This document shows positions 17,407 through 26,431 of a stretch of DNA of 64,000 nucleotides, in pieces (the stretch's first letter is position 1; each line of letters starts with the position of its first letter). The stretch lies in the NCBI RefSeq assembly GCF_040703035.1, contig NZ_CP159996.1, forward strand, positions 964,001 to 1,028,000. The letters run 5' to 3'. A program made the position numbers and the translations under genes. Source of the DNA: Terribacillus aidingensis. GTDB taxonomy: Bacteria; Bacillota; Bacilli; Bacillales; Amphibacillaceae. Under the pieces are notes generated by a model. That model worked only from the letters and a program-made list of their open reading frames with translations, made no database searches and was not told where the DNA came from.

Positions 17407-18121
17407 CCTGAGTCAGCTCCAGGAAGATATGCTCCAAGCTATCATCTGATTGGAACCTCTCTCGCATTTCCGTTAAAGTGCCTTGGAAAAGAAGCTCACC
17501 CTTCCGGATAATGGCCACTTCATCACAAAGCTGTTCCACTACCTCCAACACGTGAGAGGAGAAAAAGACCGTATTGCCGTTTGCTGCATGATTTCGCATT
17601 AGTTCCTTCAGTTGATAAGAAGATTTCGGATCTAATCCAGTCATTGGCTCATCCAGAATCCAGACAGATGGCTGCTGTACAAGCATTCCGGTGATAAACA
17701 GCTTCTGCCGCATTCCATGTGAATACGTTTTAATCTGATCTCCTAATGCTTCGTAGATACTGAACATCTTGCTGTATTCCTCAATCCTTGCTTCTCTCAC
17801 ATCCGCGGCAATCCCATAAATATCACTTAGAAAATGAAGATAATCTAAACCCTTCAGCCTCAAGAATAAATCTGGACTATCTGGCACGTAGCCGAATTCC
17901 TGCTTTGCAGCGATTGTGTCCGAAGTAATGTCTTTCCCATTAACGGTGATAGTTCCAGAATCAACTGGAAGGATACCCGTCACCATTTTAATCGTAGTAG
18001 ATTTACCGGCGCCATTTGGCCCCAGAAAACCAAATATCTTTCCAGAAGGGACTGTCAGACTGACGTCGCTCACAGCTTTCTTATTTCCATATTGCTTATG
18101 TACATGGTCGATTTGTATCAC
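17399..18121 (-). CDS. ABC transporter ATP-binding protein
   Basis: A 240-residue ATPase with Walker [13 protein letters not shown], signature YSHGMRQK, Walker [13 protein letters not shown] and switch His in FSSHVLEV. The [12 protein letters not shown] signature is common in Bacillota drug/bacteriocin-type exporters and in EcsA. I place the start at GTG 18121, directly behind AAGGAGGTCATACA; a longer frame to 18190 has no ribosome site. Confidence 0.88.
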   Translation of the reverse strand: MIQIDHVHKQYGNKKAVSDVSLTVPSGKIFGFLGPNGAGKSTTIKMVTGILPVDSGTITVNGKDITSDTIAAKQEFGYVPDSPDLFLRLKGLDYLHFLSDIYGIAADVREARIEEYSKMFSIYEALGDQIKTYSHGMRQKLFITGMLVQQPSVWILDEPMTGLDPKSSYQLKELMRNHAANGNTVFFSSHVLEVVEQLCDEVAIIRKGELLFQGTLTEMRERFQSDDSLEHIFLELTQDV

Positions 18122-18265
18122 TGTATGACCTCCTTGTCTATTACTTCCATTCTGAGCTTTCCTTACCAAATATTCAAGGTTATCTGCCATAAAAAAAGGC
18201 TATATCCCTCCGCATATCATGTCGCTCTTACTAGTATATTTAAGACAAGCATAGGAGGTAGTAAA

Positions 18266-18676
18266 ATGCGGAATCTGCAAAAGAAAACGGCATTTATTGC
18301 CGTATTTCTTCAAACAGTATTGAATATTACCTTGACCATCCTAGCAATGATACTTGTCGTCTTCCTTCTGAAGAAAACAGTATTCATCTTCGATGTACTG
18401 CTAATACGCAATGAAGAGGTAAGCTACTTTTATCTGGCGGAAGGAATCATCGTTTATTTCCTTTATTTTGAGTTCATCAGTTTGATCATCAAGTACTTCA
18501 CGCATGACTACCATTTTCCGCTTCGCTATTTTATCTACATAGGGATCACAGCAATCATACGGCTGATTATCATTGACCATGAAAATCCTCTTACAATCCT
18601 TCTGTATGCGTTTGCGATAGTCCTGCTTGTATTCGCTTTGCTGATTGCCAGTCATTCCAATATGAAGGACAATTAA
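18266..18676 (+). CDS. psiE: PsiE-like membrane protein
   Basis: A 136-residue protein with four predicted membrane helices (about residues 8-32, 52-72, 84-103, 108-128) and the family-typical [32 protein letters not shown]. PsiE was named as phosphate-starvation-inducible in E. coli; its function is unknown. The ATG at 18266 follows ATAGGAGGTAGTAAA; the longer upstream frame overlaps the divergent ABC gene. Confidence 0.82.
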   Translation: MRNLQKKTAFIAVFLQTVLNITLTILAMILVVFLLKKTVFIFDVLLIRNEEVSYFYLAEGIIVYFLYFEFISLIIKYFTHDYHFPLRYFIYIGITAIIRLIIIDHENPLTILLYAFAIVLLVFALLIASHSNMKDN

Positions 18677-18782
18677 CGGTTGGATTGAATGAAATCAGCG
18701 TAACGATTTAAACGTTTTGGCATAATATGATACACTCTATAGTGGAAAAGCAAGCTTTGTCGTCAGAAAGGAAGAGAAATAT

Positions 18783-19538
18783 ATGATTAATCGCAAAAGT
18801 GAGCGTGAAATAGAAATGATGCGAGCGGCTGGACAGCTGCTTGCTGATATTCATAAAGAAATCCGTAACATGATCAAGCCGGGCATTACAACAATGGAAA
18901 TCGATCAATTCGTGGAGAAGTATTTGGCCAAGCATGGCGCAACAGCCGAGCAGAAGGGCTACAATGGCTACGCATATGCAACTTGTGCTTCTATAAATGA
19001 TGAAATTTGCCACGGATTCCCAAGAAACGAGCCATTGAAAAATGGAGATATCGTAACAATCGACATGGTTGTTAATTTAAATGGTGGTTTAGCGGATTCT
19101 GCCTGGACCTATGGAGTCGGTGAAATCAGTGAAGCGGCACAGCGATTACTTGAAGTAACAAAAGAATCCTTGTACAAAGGAATTGAAAAAGCGCAGCCTG
19201 GCGCGAGAATCGGTGATATCGGCCATGCAATCCAGGAATACGCAGAAGCAGAAGGCTTTTCAGTCGTGCGTGACTTCACAGGACATGGAATCGGTCCTAC
19301 TATCCACGAAGATCCGCATATCCCGCACTTTGGGTTGCCGAATAAAGGACCACGCTTGAAAGAAGGTATGGTCATCACAATTGAACCGATGCTTAATATC
19401 GGTGAATGGGGCAGCCAAATGGATGATAATAACTGGACGGCTCGTACAGTCGACGGTTCTTTATCCGCTCAATATGAACATACAGTCGTCATCACAAAAG
19501 ATGGTCCAGTCATCCTGACAAATCAGGATGAGGAATAA
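18783..19538 (+). CDS. map: type I methionine aminopeptidase
   Basis: A 251-residue metalloenzyme that removes the initiator Met from nascent proteins. Metal ligands can be placed: Asp pair in TIDMVVNLNGGLADSAWTY, His in FTGHGIGPTIHEDP, Glu in TIEPML, and the final Glu in QYEHTVV. It lies outside the ribosomal protein cluster where mapA normally is, so it is probably the second, YflG/MapB-type copy (inference). Confidence 0.9.
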   Translation: MINRKSEREIEMMRAAGQLLADIHKEIRNMIKPGITTMEIDQFVEKYLAKHGATAEQKGYNGYAYATCASINDEICHGFPRNEPLKNGDIVTIDMVVNLNGGLADSAWTYGVGEISEAAQRLLEVTKESLYKGIEKAQPGARIGDIGHAIQEYAEAEGFSVVRDFTGHGIGPTIHEDPHIPHFGLPNKGPRLKEGMVITIEPMLNIGEWGSQMDDNNWTARTVDGSLSAQYEHTVVITKDGPVILTNQDEE

Positions 19539-19542
19539 AGTA

Positions 19543-19576
19543 AAGCCTATACCATGCTTGGTATAGGCTTTTTTTC
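19543..19576. terminator. bidirectional terminator
   Basis: 11-bp stem AAGCCTATACC / GGTATAGGCTT with T-tail, between map and the opposing CDF gene. Confidence 0.88.
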
Positions 19577-20436
19577 TATGGTTCGATATGAATGAAAGTA
19601 TGGAATATATCATGCTTCTTGATAAGGAGCCTTTCCAATCTTTCCGTAATGGCATGGCTTTCTTTTACATTGAGAGATGCGTCGACTCGGATAATGACAT
19701 CAACGAGGGATTGATTACCGTGCAGTCTTGCTTTGATTTCGACAACCTCCAAAACATCTTTATCCTCGAGGATGCTATGACGGATCTTCAATAACCTGTC
19801 CACATCATATCCATCCGTAAGGGAATAGGTTGCATCATAAAAGATATCCCATGCTGTCTTACAGATCAGTATTCCTACGATGAAGCCTGCCAGAGGATCC
19901 AGCCAATAATAGCCGAACTGAGCTCCGAAGATTCCTACGAAAGCACCTATACTGACCAACCCGTCTGATCGATTGTCTTGTGCAGCAGCCATAAGTGCGG
20001 GGCTTTTGATTCGTTTAGCCAAGGTGGAATTGTAACGGTATACAAGCATCATAACGATTGCTGCGCCTAAAGCAGTCCAGCCTGTCAGCATATCAGGCTG
20101 GACATAATCCGGCTCCATTAAACGCTCCAGTGTATCAAACAAGACATGAAGACCAACGGTGATCATGATGAAGGCAGCAACTAAAGATGCGATTGTCTCC
20201 GCCCGGAAATGACCGTATCTATGGTCAGTGTCAGGCGGTTTGCGGGAGATGCGCAGTCCGATTAATACGGCAACAGAGGCTACGACATCTGTTGTATTGT
20301 TCAGCCCGTCGGCAAGCAAGGCATCTGAATCACCGACATAGGCGACAAGCAATTTGATAAAGGATAACAGCAAATATGCAGCTATGCTGAGCAAAGCTCC
20401 TTTCTCACCAGCTTTCAGATTATCATACTGGCCCAT
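19576..20436 (-). CDS. cation diffusion facilitator family transporter
   Basis: A 286-residue CDF antiporter. Helices II and V carry the metal-site Asp pairs (LLADGLNNTTDVV and AQDNRSDGLVSIG), followed by the cytoplasmic domain with DVLEVVEIKARLHGNQ and terminal His-containing HTFIHIEP. It probably exports Zn2+, Mn2+ or Fe2+. The start MGQYDNLK at 20436 follows CGGAGGA; the longer frame to 20502 does not have a ribosome site. Confidence 0.85.
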   Translation of the reverse strand: MGQYDNLKAGEKGALLSIAAYLLLSFIKLLVAYVGDSDALLADGLNNTTDVVASVAVLIGLRISRKPPDTDHRYGHFRAETIASLVAAFIMITVGLHVLFDTLERLMEPDYVQPDMLTGWTALGAAIVMMLVYRYNSTLAKRIKSPALMAAAQDNRSDGLVSIGAFVGIFGAQFGYYWLDPLAGFIVGILICKTAWDIFYDATYSLTDGYDVDRLLKIRHSILEDKDVLEVVEIKARLHGNQSLVDVIIRVDASLNVKESHAITERLERLLIKKHDIFHTFIHIEP

Positions 20437-20554
20437 ATGTAAAATTTCCTCCGATCTGATTCTGGAGCAGGAACGGTTAATGCATGTCCAGAATGGGTAC
20501 AAGATAGTACATTATATTCTTCTGATTCATCATTATACAAAGGGGTTGAAAAAA

Positions 20555-20779
20555 ATGAGCCAGGAAAAGATCATTATAGAAGGCAGCTTGGAAGGGGTAC
20601 GGTTTTACAAGGACCTGGATATCGTGATCGGTCCCGAGGAAGAGACACCAGAGCGAGCGATCATCCGTTTCTACGGTAGCGAGGCAGAGAACTTCGAGGA
20701 GCTGGCTCGAGAACAAGGCTGGCGCAATTGTTACTGGACTTATGCAGATCAAGAAGCCCTGCTGCAGCAGGCAAATTAA
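20555..20779 (+). CDS. 74-residue conserved-looking acidic protein, unrecognised
   Basis: A soluble 74-residue protein beginning MSQEKIIIEGSLEGVRFYK, with an alternating beta-like N-terminal half and a helical ENFEELAREQGW segment. It is acidic and has a lone Cys. AAAGGGG precedes the ATG and a terminator follows directly, so it is a stand-alone gene divergent from the CDF transporter. I do not recognise the family. Confidence 0.65.
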   Translation: MSQEKIIIEGSLEGVRFYKDLDIVIGPEEETPERAIIRFYGSEAENFEELAREQGWRNCYWTYADQEALLQQAN

Positions 20780-20803
20780 TCCCAGATTCGTCTGGGATTT
20801 TTT
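20776..20803 (+). terminator. intrinsic terminator
   Basis: Stem AATCCCAGA / TCTGGGATT, loop TTCG, T-run. Confidence 0.85.
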
Positions 20804-20868
20804 CATTGGATAAAAAACTCCTGTCTTGCAGAAAATGAAAGTAGTTTGTGAAAGGCAGGAGACGACAT

Positions 20869-22137
20869 ATGGGTGAAAAAAATGCTTCAACAAGTAAATC
20901 AGGAAAATCACCAAAAGATATGCGCTGGGCAATTGTAGCATTGGCATCCATTCCCTTGATCATGACACTTGGGAACAGCATGCTGCTGCCCGTGCTTCCG
21001 CTGATGGAAAAGGAATTGGATATAACCAAACTGCAATCAAGTTTTATCATTACATTCTATTCCATTGTAGCTATCATATTCATCCCGGTTGCTGGCTTCT
21101 TATCCGATCGTTTCGGACGCAAAGCAGTTATTTTGCCTTCGTTGGTTATAGCTGGAGCTGGCGGACTGATAGCTGGGATATTTGCTGTTGGCAGTGATAA
21201 TCCGTATATATGGATCCTGATAGGAAGGATACTGCAGGGGATAGGTGTTGCAGGTGCAGCACCAGTTGTACTCCCGCTAGTCGGAGATATGTTTGAAAAA
21301 GAAGAGGACGTCAGTGCCACACTAGGTATTGTTGAAACTGCTAATACTTTTGGGAAGGTATTGAGCCCAGTGCTTGGAGCACTGCTGGCGGGGTTCCTTT
21401 GGTATTTGCCATTTTATGCGATCCCTGTGTTTTGTGCAATTTCCTTCTTATTGGTGCTCTTTCTTATTAAAAAGCCGAAAGATGATAAAAAAGGCAATGA
21501 TTTTAAGACATTCTTGAAAAACACGAAGGCGACATTTCATGAACATGGCGGCTGGCTTACAGCTACCTTCCTGATTGGGGCCATTCTTATGTTTCTTCTT
21601 TTCGGTATCCTATTCTATTTGAGCACGGTATTGGAAGAGAAGTACGGCATGCACGGCATACTGAAGGGTGCAGTTTTGGCTATACCACTGGCAGCATTAT
21701 GTCTGGCATCCTACCTGACAGGTAAATGGATCAAAAATAACGGGAAGCTGATGAAGTGGATTATATTCACAGGTGTGCTTGTTGCGGGTATCGTAACAAT
21801 TGCTCTCTATTTCTCAAAGGGAATTTTCTTCATGATGGCGGTATTCCTTGTTGCGGGCGTAGGAATCGGAGCAGGTCTGCCTTGTTTGGATTCTTTGGTT
21901 ACAAGCAATATGGAAAAGGATGTTCGCGGGACAATCACATCATTGTTAAGTGCAATGCGCTACGTAGGTGTTGCTGCTGGTCCGCCTGCTGTAGCCATTT
22001 TGTTGAAAGTGGATTTTATTTGGTTAATCGTTACATTTGCTGGAGCAGCTTTTGTTGCAGCATTACTGACATTGAAATTTGTCAAACCGCCTGATCCGAA
22101 TGAACAAAAACATCACCCCGTTCCGCATTTACATTAA
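20869..22137 (+). CDS. MFS multidrug-type efflux transporter
   Basis: A 422-residue permease with about 12 membrane helices. The MFS loop-2/3 signature is GFLSDRFGRKAV and motif C-like GPxxGG equivalents occur as SPVLGALLAG. It resembles the Bacillus YmfD-type (bacillibactin exporter) subfamily, but substrate cannot be assigned and no siderophore genes are nearby. I start at ATG 20869 behind GGCAGGAGACGAC. Confidence 0.8.
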   Translation: MGEKNASTSKSGKSPKDMRWAIVALASIPLIMTLGNSMLLPVLPLMEKELDITKLQSSFIITFYSIVAIIFIPVAGFLSDRFGRKAVILPSLVIAGAGGLIAGIFAVGSDNPYIWILIGRILQGIGVAGAAPVVLPLVGDMFEKEEDVSATLGIVETANTFGKVLSPVLGALLAGFLWYLPFYAIPVFCAISFLLVLFLIKKPKDDKKGNDFKTFLKNTKATFHEHGGWLTATFLIGAILMFLLFGILFYLSTVLEEKYGMHGILKGAVLAIPLAALCLASYLTGKWIKNNGKLMKWIIFTGVLVAGIVTIALYFSKGIFFMMAVFLVAGVGIGAGLPCLDSLVTSNMEKDVRGTITSLLSAMRYVGVAAGPPAVAILLKVDFIWLIVTFAGAAFVAALLTLKFVKPPDPNEQKHHPVPHLH

Positions 22138-22219
22138 TTTAACGGATAAATCAGAAAATTGTTGCAAAATTAATGTGAATCCAGCATAATGGAAAAAAGG
22201 AACCAGGGGGAATCGTTCC

Positions 22220-22459
22220 ATGAAAAAGCATAAAGTTGTCTATCGTCTGCAAAGAACGAAGAGGAAGCGTGCTTATGTTACTGCTAAACGGGAAATTTCG
22301 TTTGAAGTGAAGCTGGCCACAAGACTTATGCTGGATGAATTTTACTTTACCTGGAACAAGAATAAACTGGAAGCACAGATTAATGAGTGCATCGACCAAA
22401 AAGACGCGGAACGATTCAAGGAATTAAGTGCAGCTTACCGCCCCTATACTTTGGAATAA
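22220..22459 (+). CDS. IDEAL domain protein
   Basis: A 79-residue protein with a basic N-terminus (KKHKVVYRLQRTKRKR) and a C-terminal IDEAL domain, about residues 35-72 (LDEFYF..NKNKLEAQINECIDQKDAERFKELSAAY), the domain named for its Ile-Asp-Glu-Ala-Leu pattern. Bacillus members include ComK-related adaptor-like and YpiB-type proteins. Function unknown. Confidence 0.8.
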   Translation: MKKHKVVYRLQRTKRKRAYVTAKREISFEVKLATRLMLDEFYFTWNKNKLEAQINECIDQKDAERFKELSAAYRPYTLE

Positions 22460-22475
22460 CATAAAATTTTTATAG

Positions 22476-22512
22476 GACCTGTTTTGTCATCGGACAAGGC
22501 AGGTCTTTTTAC
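22476..22512 (+). terminator. intrinsic terminator
   Basis: Stem GACCTGTTTTGTC / GACAAGGCAGGTC (two G-U/mismatch positions), T5 tail. Confidence 0.8.
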
Positions 22513-22533
22513 GTGCGAAAATAATTAGCACCT

Positions 22534-22543
22534 ATGCTATAAT
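22534..22543 (+). promoter_or_regulatory. extended -10 promoter of the VanY-like gene
   Basis: TGCTATAAT with TG one base before a perfect TATAAT (22538-22543); no good -35. Confidence 0.5.
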
Positions 22544-22581
22544 ATTTTCAAAACTAGATGTACGAAGAGGAGATTTTAGAA

Positions 22582-23418
22582 ATGAAGCGTTTGATGCTGT
22601 TTGCTGCACTTAGCGCTGTGTTAGTTGCAGCTGGATGTCAAAGCCAGCAAACAAGCCAGAATCAAGACACAAATGAAAATAAAACTGCCCAGAAGCAGAC
22701 CGACAATCAGCAGGCAGAACAAGCACAGGAAGAAGATACTGCTGCTGAGGAAACCGCTGAGGCAAAGCCTGACCAGCATCAGGAAGAAGCAGAAGATGTG
22801 GTAGGCACAATCGAGAAACCAGTGACGGTGGATAATCCGGATAGTATCGAAGTTGTCGTGAACAAAACAAGAAAGTTTCCGGATGGCTGGGAACCGAAGG
22901 ACTTAGTTGAGCCGGACGTACCGTTTTACTTCAGTGAGCATCTGGAGAAGCGGAAAATGCGTAAAGAAGCAGCGGAAGCATTGGAAGAGCTGTTCGACGC
23001 ATCCCAGAAGGACGGGATGGAACTTGTGGCTGCAAGCGGGTACCGATCGGAAGCAAGGCAAAAGGAAATTTATGAGAATAACGTAGCGACCCAAGGACAG
23101 GAAGAGACGGATAAAGTATCTTCCAGACCGGGCAGAAGTGAGCACCAAACAGGGCTCGCTATCGATTTGACATCTGCAGAGATGGCATTAGCGCTGGAAG
23201 AGACTTTCATCGATACAGATGAAGGGAAATGGCTGGCAGAACATGCACATGAATATGGTTACATCATTCGCTACCCAGAAGGGAAGTCCGATATAACTGG
23301 CTACAGCTATGAGCCATGGCACATCCGATATGTCGGAAAAGATCTGGCGAAGCAAATATATGAGGAAGGAACGACATTGGAGGAGCATTTCCAAATGGAG
23401 TCCGATCTTAAGAGCTGA
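22582..23418 (+). CDS. VanY/M15B D-alanyl-D-alanine carboxypeptidase lipoprotein
   Basis: A 278-residue lipoprotein: signal peptide with lipobox LVAAGC, then a Gln/Glu/Ala-rich disordered linker (about residues 20-75), then an M15B domain. Zinc-site motifs are SGYRSEARQ, SEHQTGLAIDLTS and EPWHIRYVG. It trims terminal D-Ala from peptidoglycan stem peptides outside the membrane; it resembles B. subtilis YodJ. Start at ATG 22582 behind GAAGAGGAGA. Confidence 0.88.
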   Translation: MKRLMLFAALSAVLVAAGCQSQQTSQNQDTNENKTAQKQTDNQQAEQAQEEDTAAEETAEAKPDQHQEEAEDVVGTIEKPVTVDNPDSIEVVVNKTRKFPDGWEPKDLVEPDVPFYFSEHLEKRKMRKEAAEALEELFDASQKDGMELVAASGYRSEARQKEIYENNVATQGQEETDKVSSRPGRSEHQTGLAIDLTSAEMALALEETFIDTDEGKWLAEHAHEYGYIIRYPEGKSDITGYSYEPWHIRYVGKDLAKQIYEEGTTLEEHFQMESDLKS

Positions 23419-23422
23419 AAAA

Positions 23423-23456
23423 GAGCCACTGTCCTAATGGGCAGTGGCTCCAATTT
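23423..23456 (+). terminator. hairpin after VanY-like gene
   Basis: GAGCCACTGTCC / GGGCAGTGGCTC arms around TAAT; the T-tail is short (CAATTTA), so termination may be partial. Confidence 0.6.
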
Positions 23457-23735
23457 ATGTGATGGGAGGTCACATACAGATTTAGCGGCATAGAAGGTAT
23501 GCCTAAAACTTACTTGTCCAAATGTGCTTTATAAATGCTGCACGAAATAAAATTGATTGATTATTAACTCAACTCGATTCTAACATATTGTAAACCGGAA
23601 AGGTAGCGAAATTATTAAATTTTTTCAAAAATGAAAAGATGGCCAACCTTCCGAAGATGATAGCCGCAAAATTAGAGATTATTTGTTACAATAAAGATGC
23701 CTTATCAAATGAAGACTTTGGAGAGGGGAAGTAAA
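23457..23735 (+). other. intergenic region upstream of fumC
   Basis: About 280 bp with no convincing gene. Its only clear signal is an extended -10 element, TG-N-TACAAT at 23684-23692, 43 bp before the fumC ATG. The rest is AT-rich and unstructured. Confidence 0.5.
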
Positions 23736-25121
23736 ATGGAATTTCGTGTGGAAAAAGATACTATCGGTGAAATTCAGGTACCTGCAGATAAGTTTTGGGG
23801 AGCGCAAACACAGCGGAGCAGGGAGAATTTCCCGATTGGTTCAGAAAGAATGCCGAAAGAAATTGTATACGCTTTCGCTTTGCTTAAGAAAAGCGCCGCA
23901 AAGGCCAATCATGATTTAGGTTTATTGGAAAAAGATAAAAGTGATGCAATCGGCTATGCTGCGGATCAAATTACAAGCGGTGAGCTGGATGATCATTTTC
24001 CGCTAGTTGTCTGGCAGACAGGCAGCGGGACACAATCGAATATGAACGTCAATGAAGTTATTGCTTATGTCGGAAACAAGTGGCTTGAAGAACAAGGAAA
24101 AGAAGTGCGTTTGCATCCTAATGATGATGTCAACAAGTCTCAAAGCTCCAATGATACTTACCCGACAGCTCTACATATAGCTGCTGTGACACAGCTGGAA
24201 GATGTGGTATTGCCTGCTTTGAACCAGCTAAAAACAACGCTAAAAGAAAAATCAGATGCTTTTCAGAATATCGTGAAAATAGGCCGTACGCATCTGCAAG
24301 ATGCAACACCGCTAACACTCGGACAGGAAATCAGCGGCTGGCATCGTATGCTGGAAAAATCGGAACAGATGATCAGGACAAGCCTGCCGTTTGTGCAGGA
24401 GCTTGCAATTGGCGGAACTGCAGTAGGTACAGGCTTGAACGCCCATCCTGATTTCTCTGAGAAGGTTTGCCGTGAACTATCTGAGGCTACTGGAAAAGAA
24501 TTCATTTCAGCTGTGAATAAGTTCCATGCTCTGACAAGTCATGATGAGCTCGTGTATGCACATGGGGCGCTGAAGGGTCTTGCGGCAGATATGATGAAAA
24601 TCGCTAATGATGTACGCTGGCTGGCAAGCGGGCCGCGCTGCGGAATCGGTGAAATTGAAATTCCGGCAAATGAACCTGGAAGCTCCATTATGCCTGGTAA
24701 GGTGAATCCTACCCAGAGTGAAGCTGTGACGATGGTAGCTGTGCAAGTGATGGGCAATGATGCTGCAATTGGATTTGCAGCCAGCCAAGGAAATTTTGAG
24801 CTGAACGTATTCAAACCCGTTATTGCTTATAACTTTATTCAATCTGCGCAGCTTCTGGCCGACAGTATGCTTTCCTTCAATGATCGCTGTGCAGTCGGAA
24901 TTGAACCAAACCGGGAAAAAATCGCAAAAAATCTTCAAGAGTCCTTAATGCTTGTGACAGCTTTGAACCCACATATCGGCTATGAAAATGCTGCCAAGAT
25001 TGCTAAGACAGCTTTTGCTGAAAATAAAACATTGAAGGAAGCAGCTGTAGAAAGCGGCTTACTGACAGAAGAACAATTCGATTCCTATATAAAACCAGAA
25101 GAAATGACTTATCCGAAGTAA
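23736..25121 (+). CDS. fumC: class II fumarate hydratase
   Basis: A 461-residue fumarase that interconverts fumarate and malate in the TCA cycle. It carries the family signature [27 protein letters not shown], and [16 protein letters not shown]. Oxygen-stable iron-free class II (CitG type). ATG 23736 lies behind GGAGAGGGGAAG; the longer frame from 23697 is not needed. Confidence 0.95.
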   Translation: MEFRVEKDTIGEIQVPADKFWGAQTQRSRENFPIGSERMPKEIVYAFALLKKSAAKANHDLGLLEKDKSDAIGYAADQITSGELDDHFPLVVWQTGSGTQSNMNVNEVIAYVGNKWLEEQGKEVRLHPNDDVNKSQSSNDTYPTALHIAAVTQLEDVVLPALNQLKTTLKEKSDAFQNIVKIGRTHLQDATPLTLGQEISGWHRMLEKSEQMIRTSLPFVQELAIGGTAVGTGLNAHPDFSEKVCRELSEATGKEFISAVNKFHALTSHDELVYAHGALKGLAADMMKIANDVRWLASGPRCGIGEIEIPANEPGSSIMPGKVNPTQSEAVTMVAVQVMGNDAAIGFAASQGNFELNVFKPVIAYNFIQSAQLLADSMLSFNDRCAVGIEPNREKIAKNLQESLMLVTALNPHIGYENAAKIAKTAFAENKTLKEAAVESGLLTEEQFDSYIKPEEMTYPK

Positions 25122-25157
25122 CTGCCATGTTTGACCAGGAGTTCCAATAAGTAAGCC

Positions 25158-25186
25158 TGATAAAAAGCGCCTTCTTGCCCAAACTA
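25158..25186 (+). promoter_or_regulatory. candidate sigma-G promoter of the SASP gene
   Basis: TGATA (25158-25162), 17-bp spacer, CAAACTA (25180-25186). It fits the forespore consensus and sits just upstream of the SASP ribosome site. Confidence 0.55.
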
Positions 25187-25208
25187 TAGGCATAGGAGGT
25201 GAACAAAC

Positions 25209-25412
25209 ATGGCGAACAACAACAGCTCAAACCAATTGCTAGTACCTGGCGTACAACAAGCACTTGATCAAATGAAATTCGAAATCGCACAAGAATTCGG
25301 TGTAGGTCTTGATGGCAACGAAACTTCTCGTGCTAACGGATCTGTCGGTGGAGAGATCACTAAACGTCTTGTAGCTTCTGCACAGTCTCAGCTTAGCGGC
25401 GGTCAATTCTAA
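25209..25412 (+). CDS. alpha/beta-type small acid-soluble spore protein
   Basis: A 67-residue SASP. The two conserved blocks are present: [37 protein letters not shown], including the GPR protease site (EIA/E region) and the DNA-contact GGEITKRLV. It coats spore DNA, protects it from UV and is degraded by GPR on germination. AGGAGGTGA precedes the ATG. Location before yheB recalls sspB near the yhe genes of B. subtilis. Confidence 0.95.
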   Translation: MANNNSSNQLLVPGVQQALDQMKFEIAQEFGVGLDGNETSRANGSVGGEITKRLVASAQSQLSGGQF

Positions 25413-25429
25413 TTGAATATTGATGGCAA

Positions 25430-25457
25430 GAGAGGCACCGTTTCGGTGCCTCTTTCT
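25430..25457. terminator. terminator after SASP gene
   Basis: Stem AGAGGCACC / GGTGCCTCT, loop GTTTC, T-rich tail; the opposing regulator gene ends right after it. Confidence 0.85.
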
Positions 25458-26339
25458 TTATGGAAGGTTATGCAGCGCCAAGTATAGGGCAAACGCATCC
25501 TGGAATTTCCGTATATCGAGACCAGTTTTCTCTGTTAGTTTGTCTAAACGATAATTCAAGCTATTGCGGTGTATGTACAGCTTTTTCGCTGTAAGAGTAA
25601 GATTTTGATTGCAAGTGAAATACATATTCACTGTCCGAAGCAGTTCGTCGTCTTCTTGCAATCCTTGCAGGATGTGATGCATGATATATTTTCGGTCATT
25701 TTCCGGCACCAGCATACTGATCAATTGCGGTAACGCATCATGGAAATGAAGCACGTGGTTGGCTGAATGGAATGGAATCTGTTTGTACACTGTCAGCAGC
25801 CACTCATATTGTTCAGAAGCGTGTTTTACTGAATGCAGCCAAGGACTTACGAATAGTCGGAGCGGGACAGATAAATCATACATAAGCATGTCGATGACTT
25901 TTTCATAAAGAATAGGTTCTGTTTGACGGCTCTCGATCAGTAAGCCTGTTTGCTTCGTAAACCACAGGCATGCAAGCGGATGATCAGTCAGACTATCCAT
26001 TGCTTCCCTGAACACCTCGGGTTTAACACGCCCCTCTACAGTAAAGAAAATGAAGCGGCAGCCAGACGAATATAGAGCATTCTCGGTTAGTTCATCCGCT
26101 GTTTTTCCGCCGTGCAGCAGTTGATACCAGGCTGTATCTGTACTGCTGCCAGTTGGTATTGTAACAGGTGAACCAAAGTGATGAAGTAAGGCAAGTTCGC
26201 GTTCGTTCAGCTGATTGGCTGGCAAACCGATAATCTCCCCATTCTCCAATCGAAACCAATGGTATGTATTCGTATCAAGTCCATTAAGGCTGTCTGCCGT
26301 TATGATACCCGAAAATAGTCTTTCCAGTTCCTCCTTCAT
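25458..26339 (-). CDS. PucR/CdaR-type transcriptional regulator
   Basis: A 293-residue protein whose C-terminus (about residues 235-293) is the PucR-type helix-turn-helix: LRTVNMYFTCNQNLTLTAKKL followed by HRNSLNYRLDKLTEKTGLDIR. The N-terminal part is an unassigned sensory region with no clear ligand motif. It is divergent from yheB. I start at ATG 26339 behind AGGAG; the upstream GTG is too close to it. Target genes unknown. Confidence 0.82.
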   Translation of the reverse strand: MKEELERLFSGIITADSLNGLDTNTYHWFRLENGEIIGLPANQLNERELALLHHFGSPVTIPTGSSTDTAWYQLLHGGKTADELTENALYSSGCRFIFFTVEGRVKPEVFREAMDSLTDHPLACLWFTKQTGLLIESRQTEPILYEKVIDMLMYDLSVPLRLFVSPWLHSVKHASEQYEWLLTVYKQIPFHSANHVLHFHDALPQLISMLVPENDRKYIMHHILQGLQEDDELLRTVNMYFTCNQNLTLTAKKLYIHRNSLNYRLDKLTEKTGLDIRKFQDAFALYLALHNLP

Positions 26340-26371
26340 ACGCACTTCTCCTATCCATACAATCTGTTTCT

Positions 26372-26399
26372 TTGTAATTGGTGTTATTTGTATTATACT
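26372..26399 (+). promoter_or_regulatory. sigma-A promoter of yheB
   Basis: TTGTAA (26372-26377), 16-bp spacer, TATACT (26394-26399). Confidence 0.55.
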
Positions 26400-26431
26400 A
26401 AAACCGAAGTAAACAGAAAGGTCGATACAAC

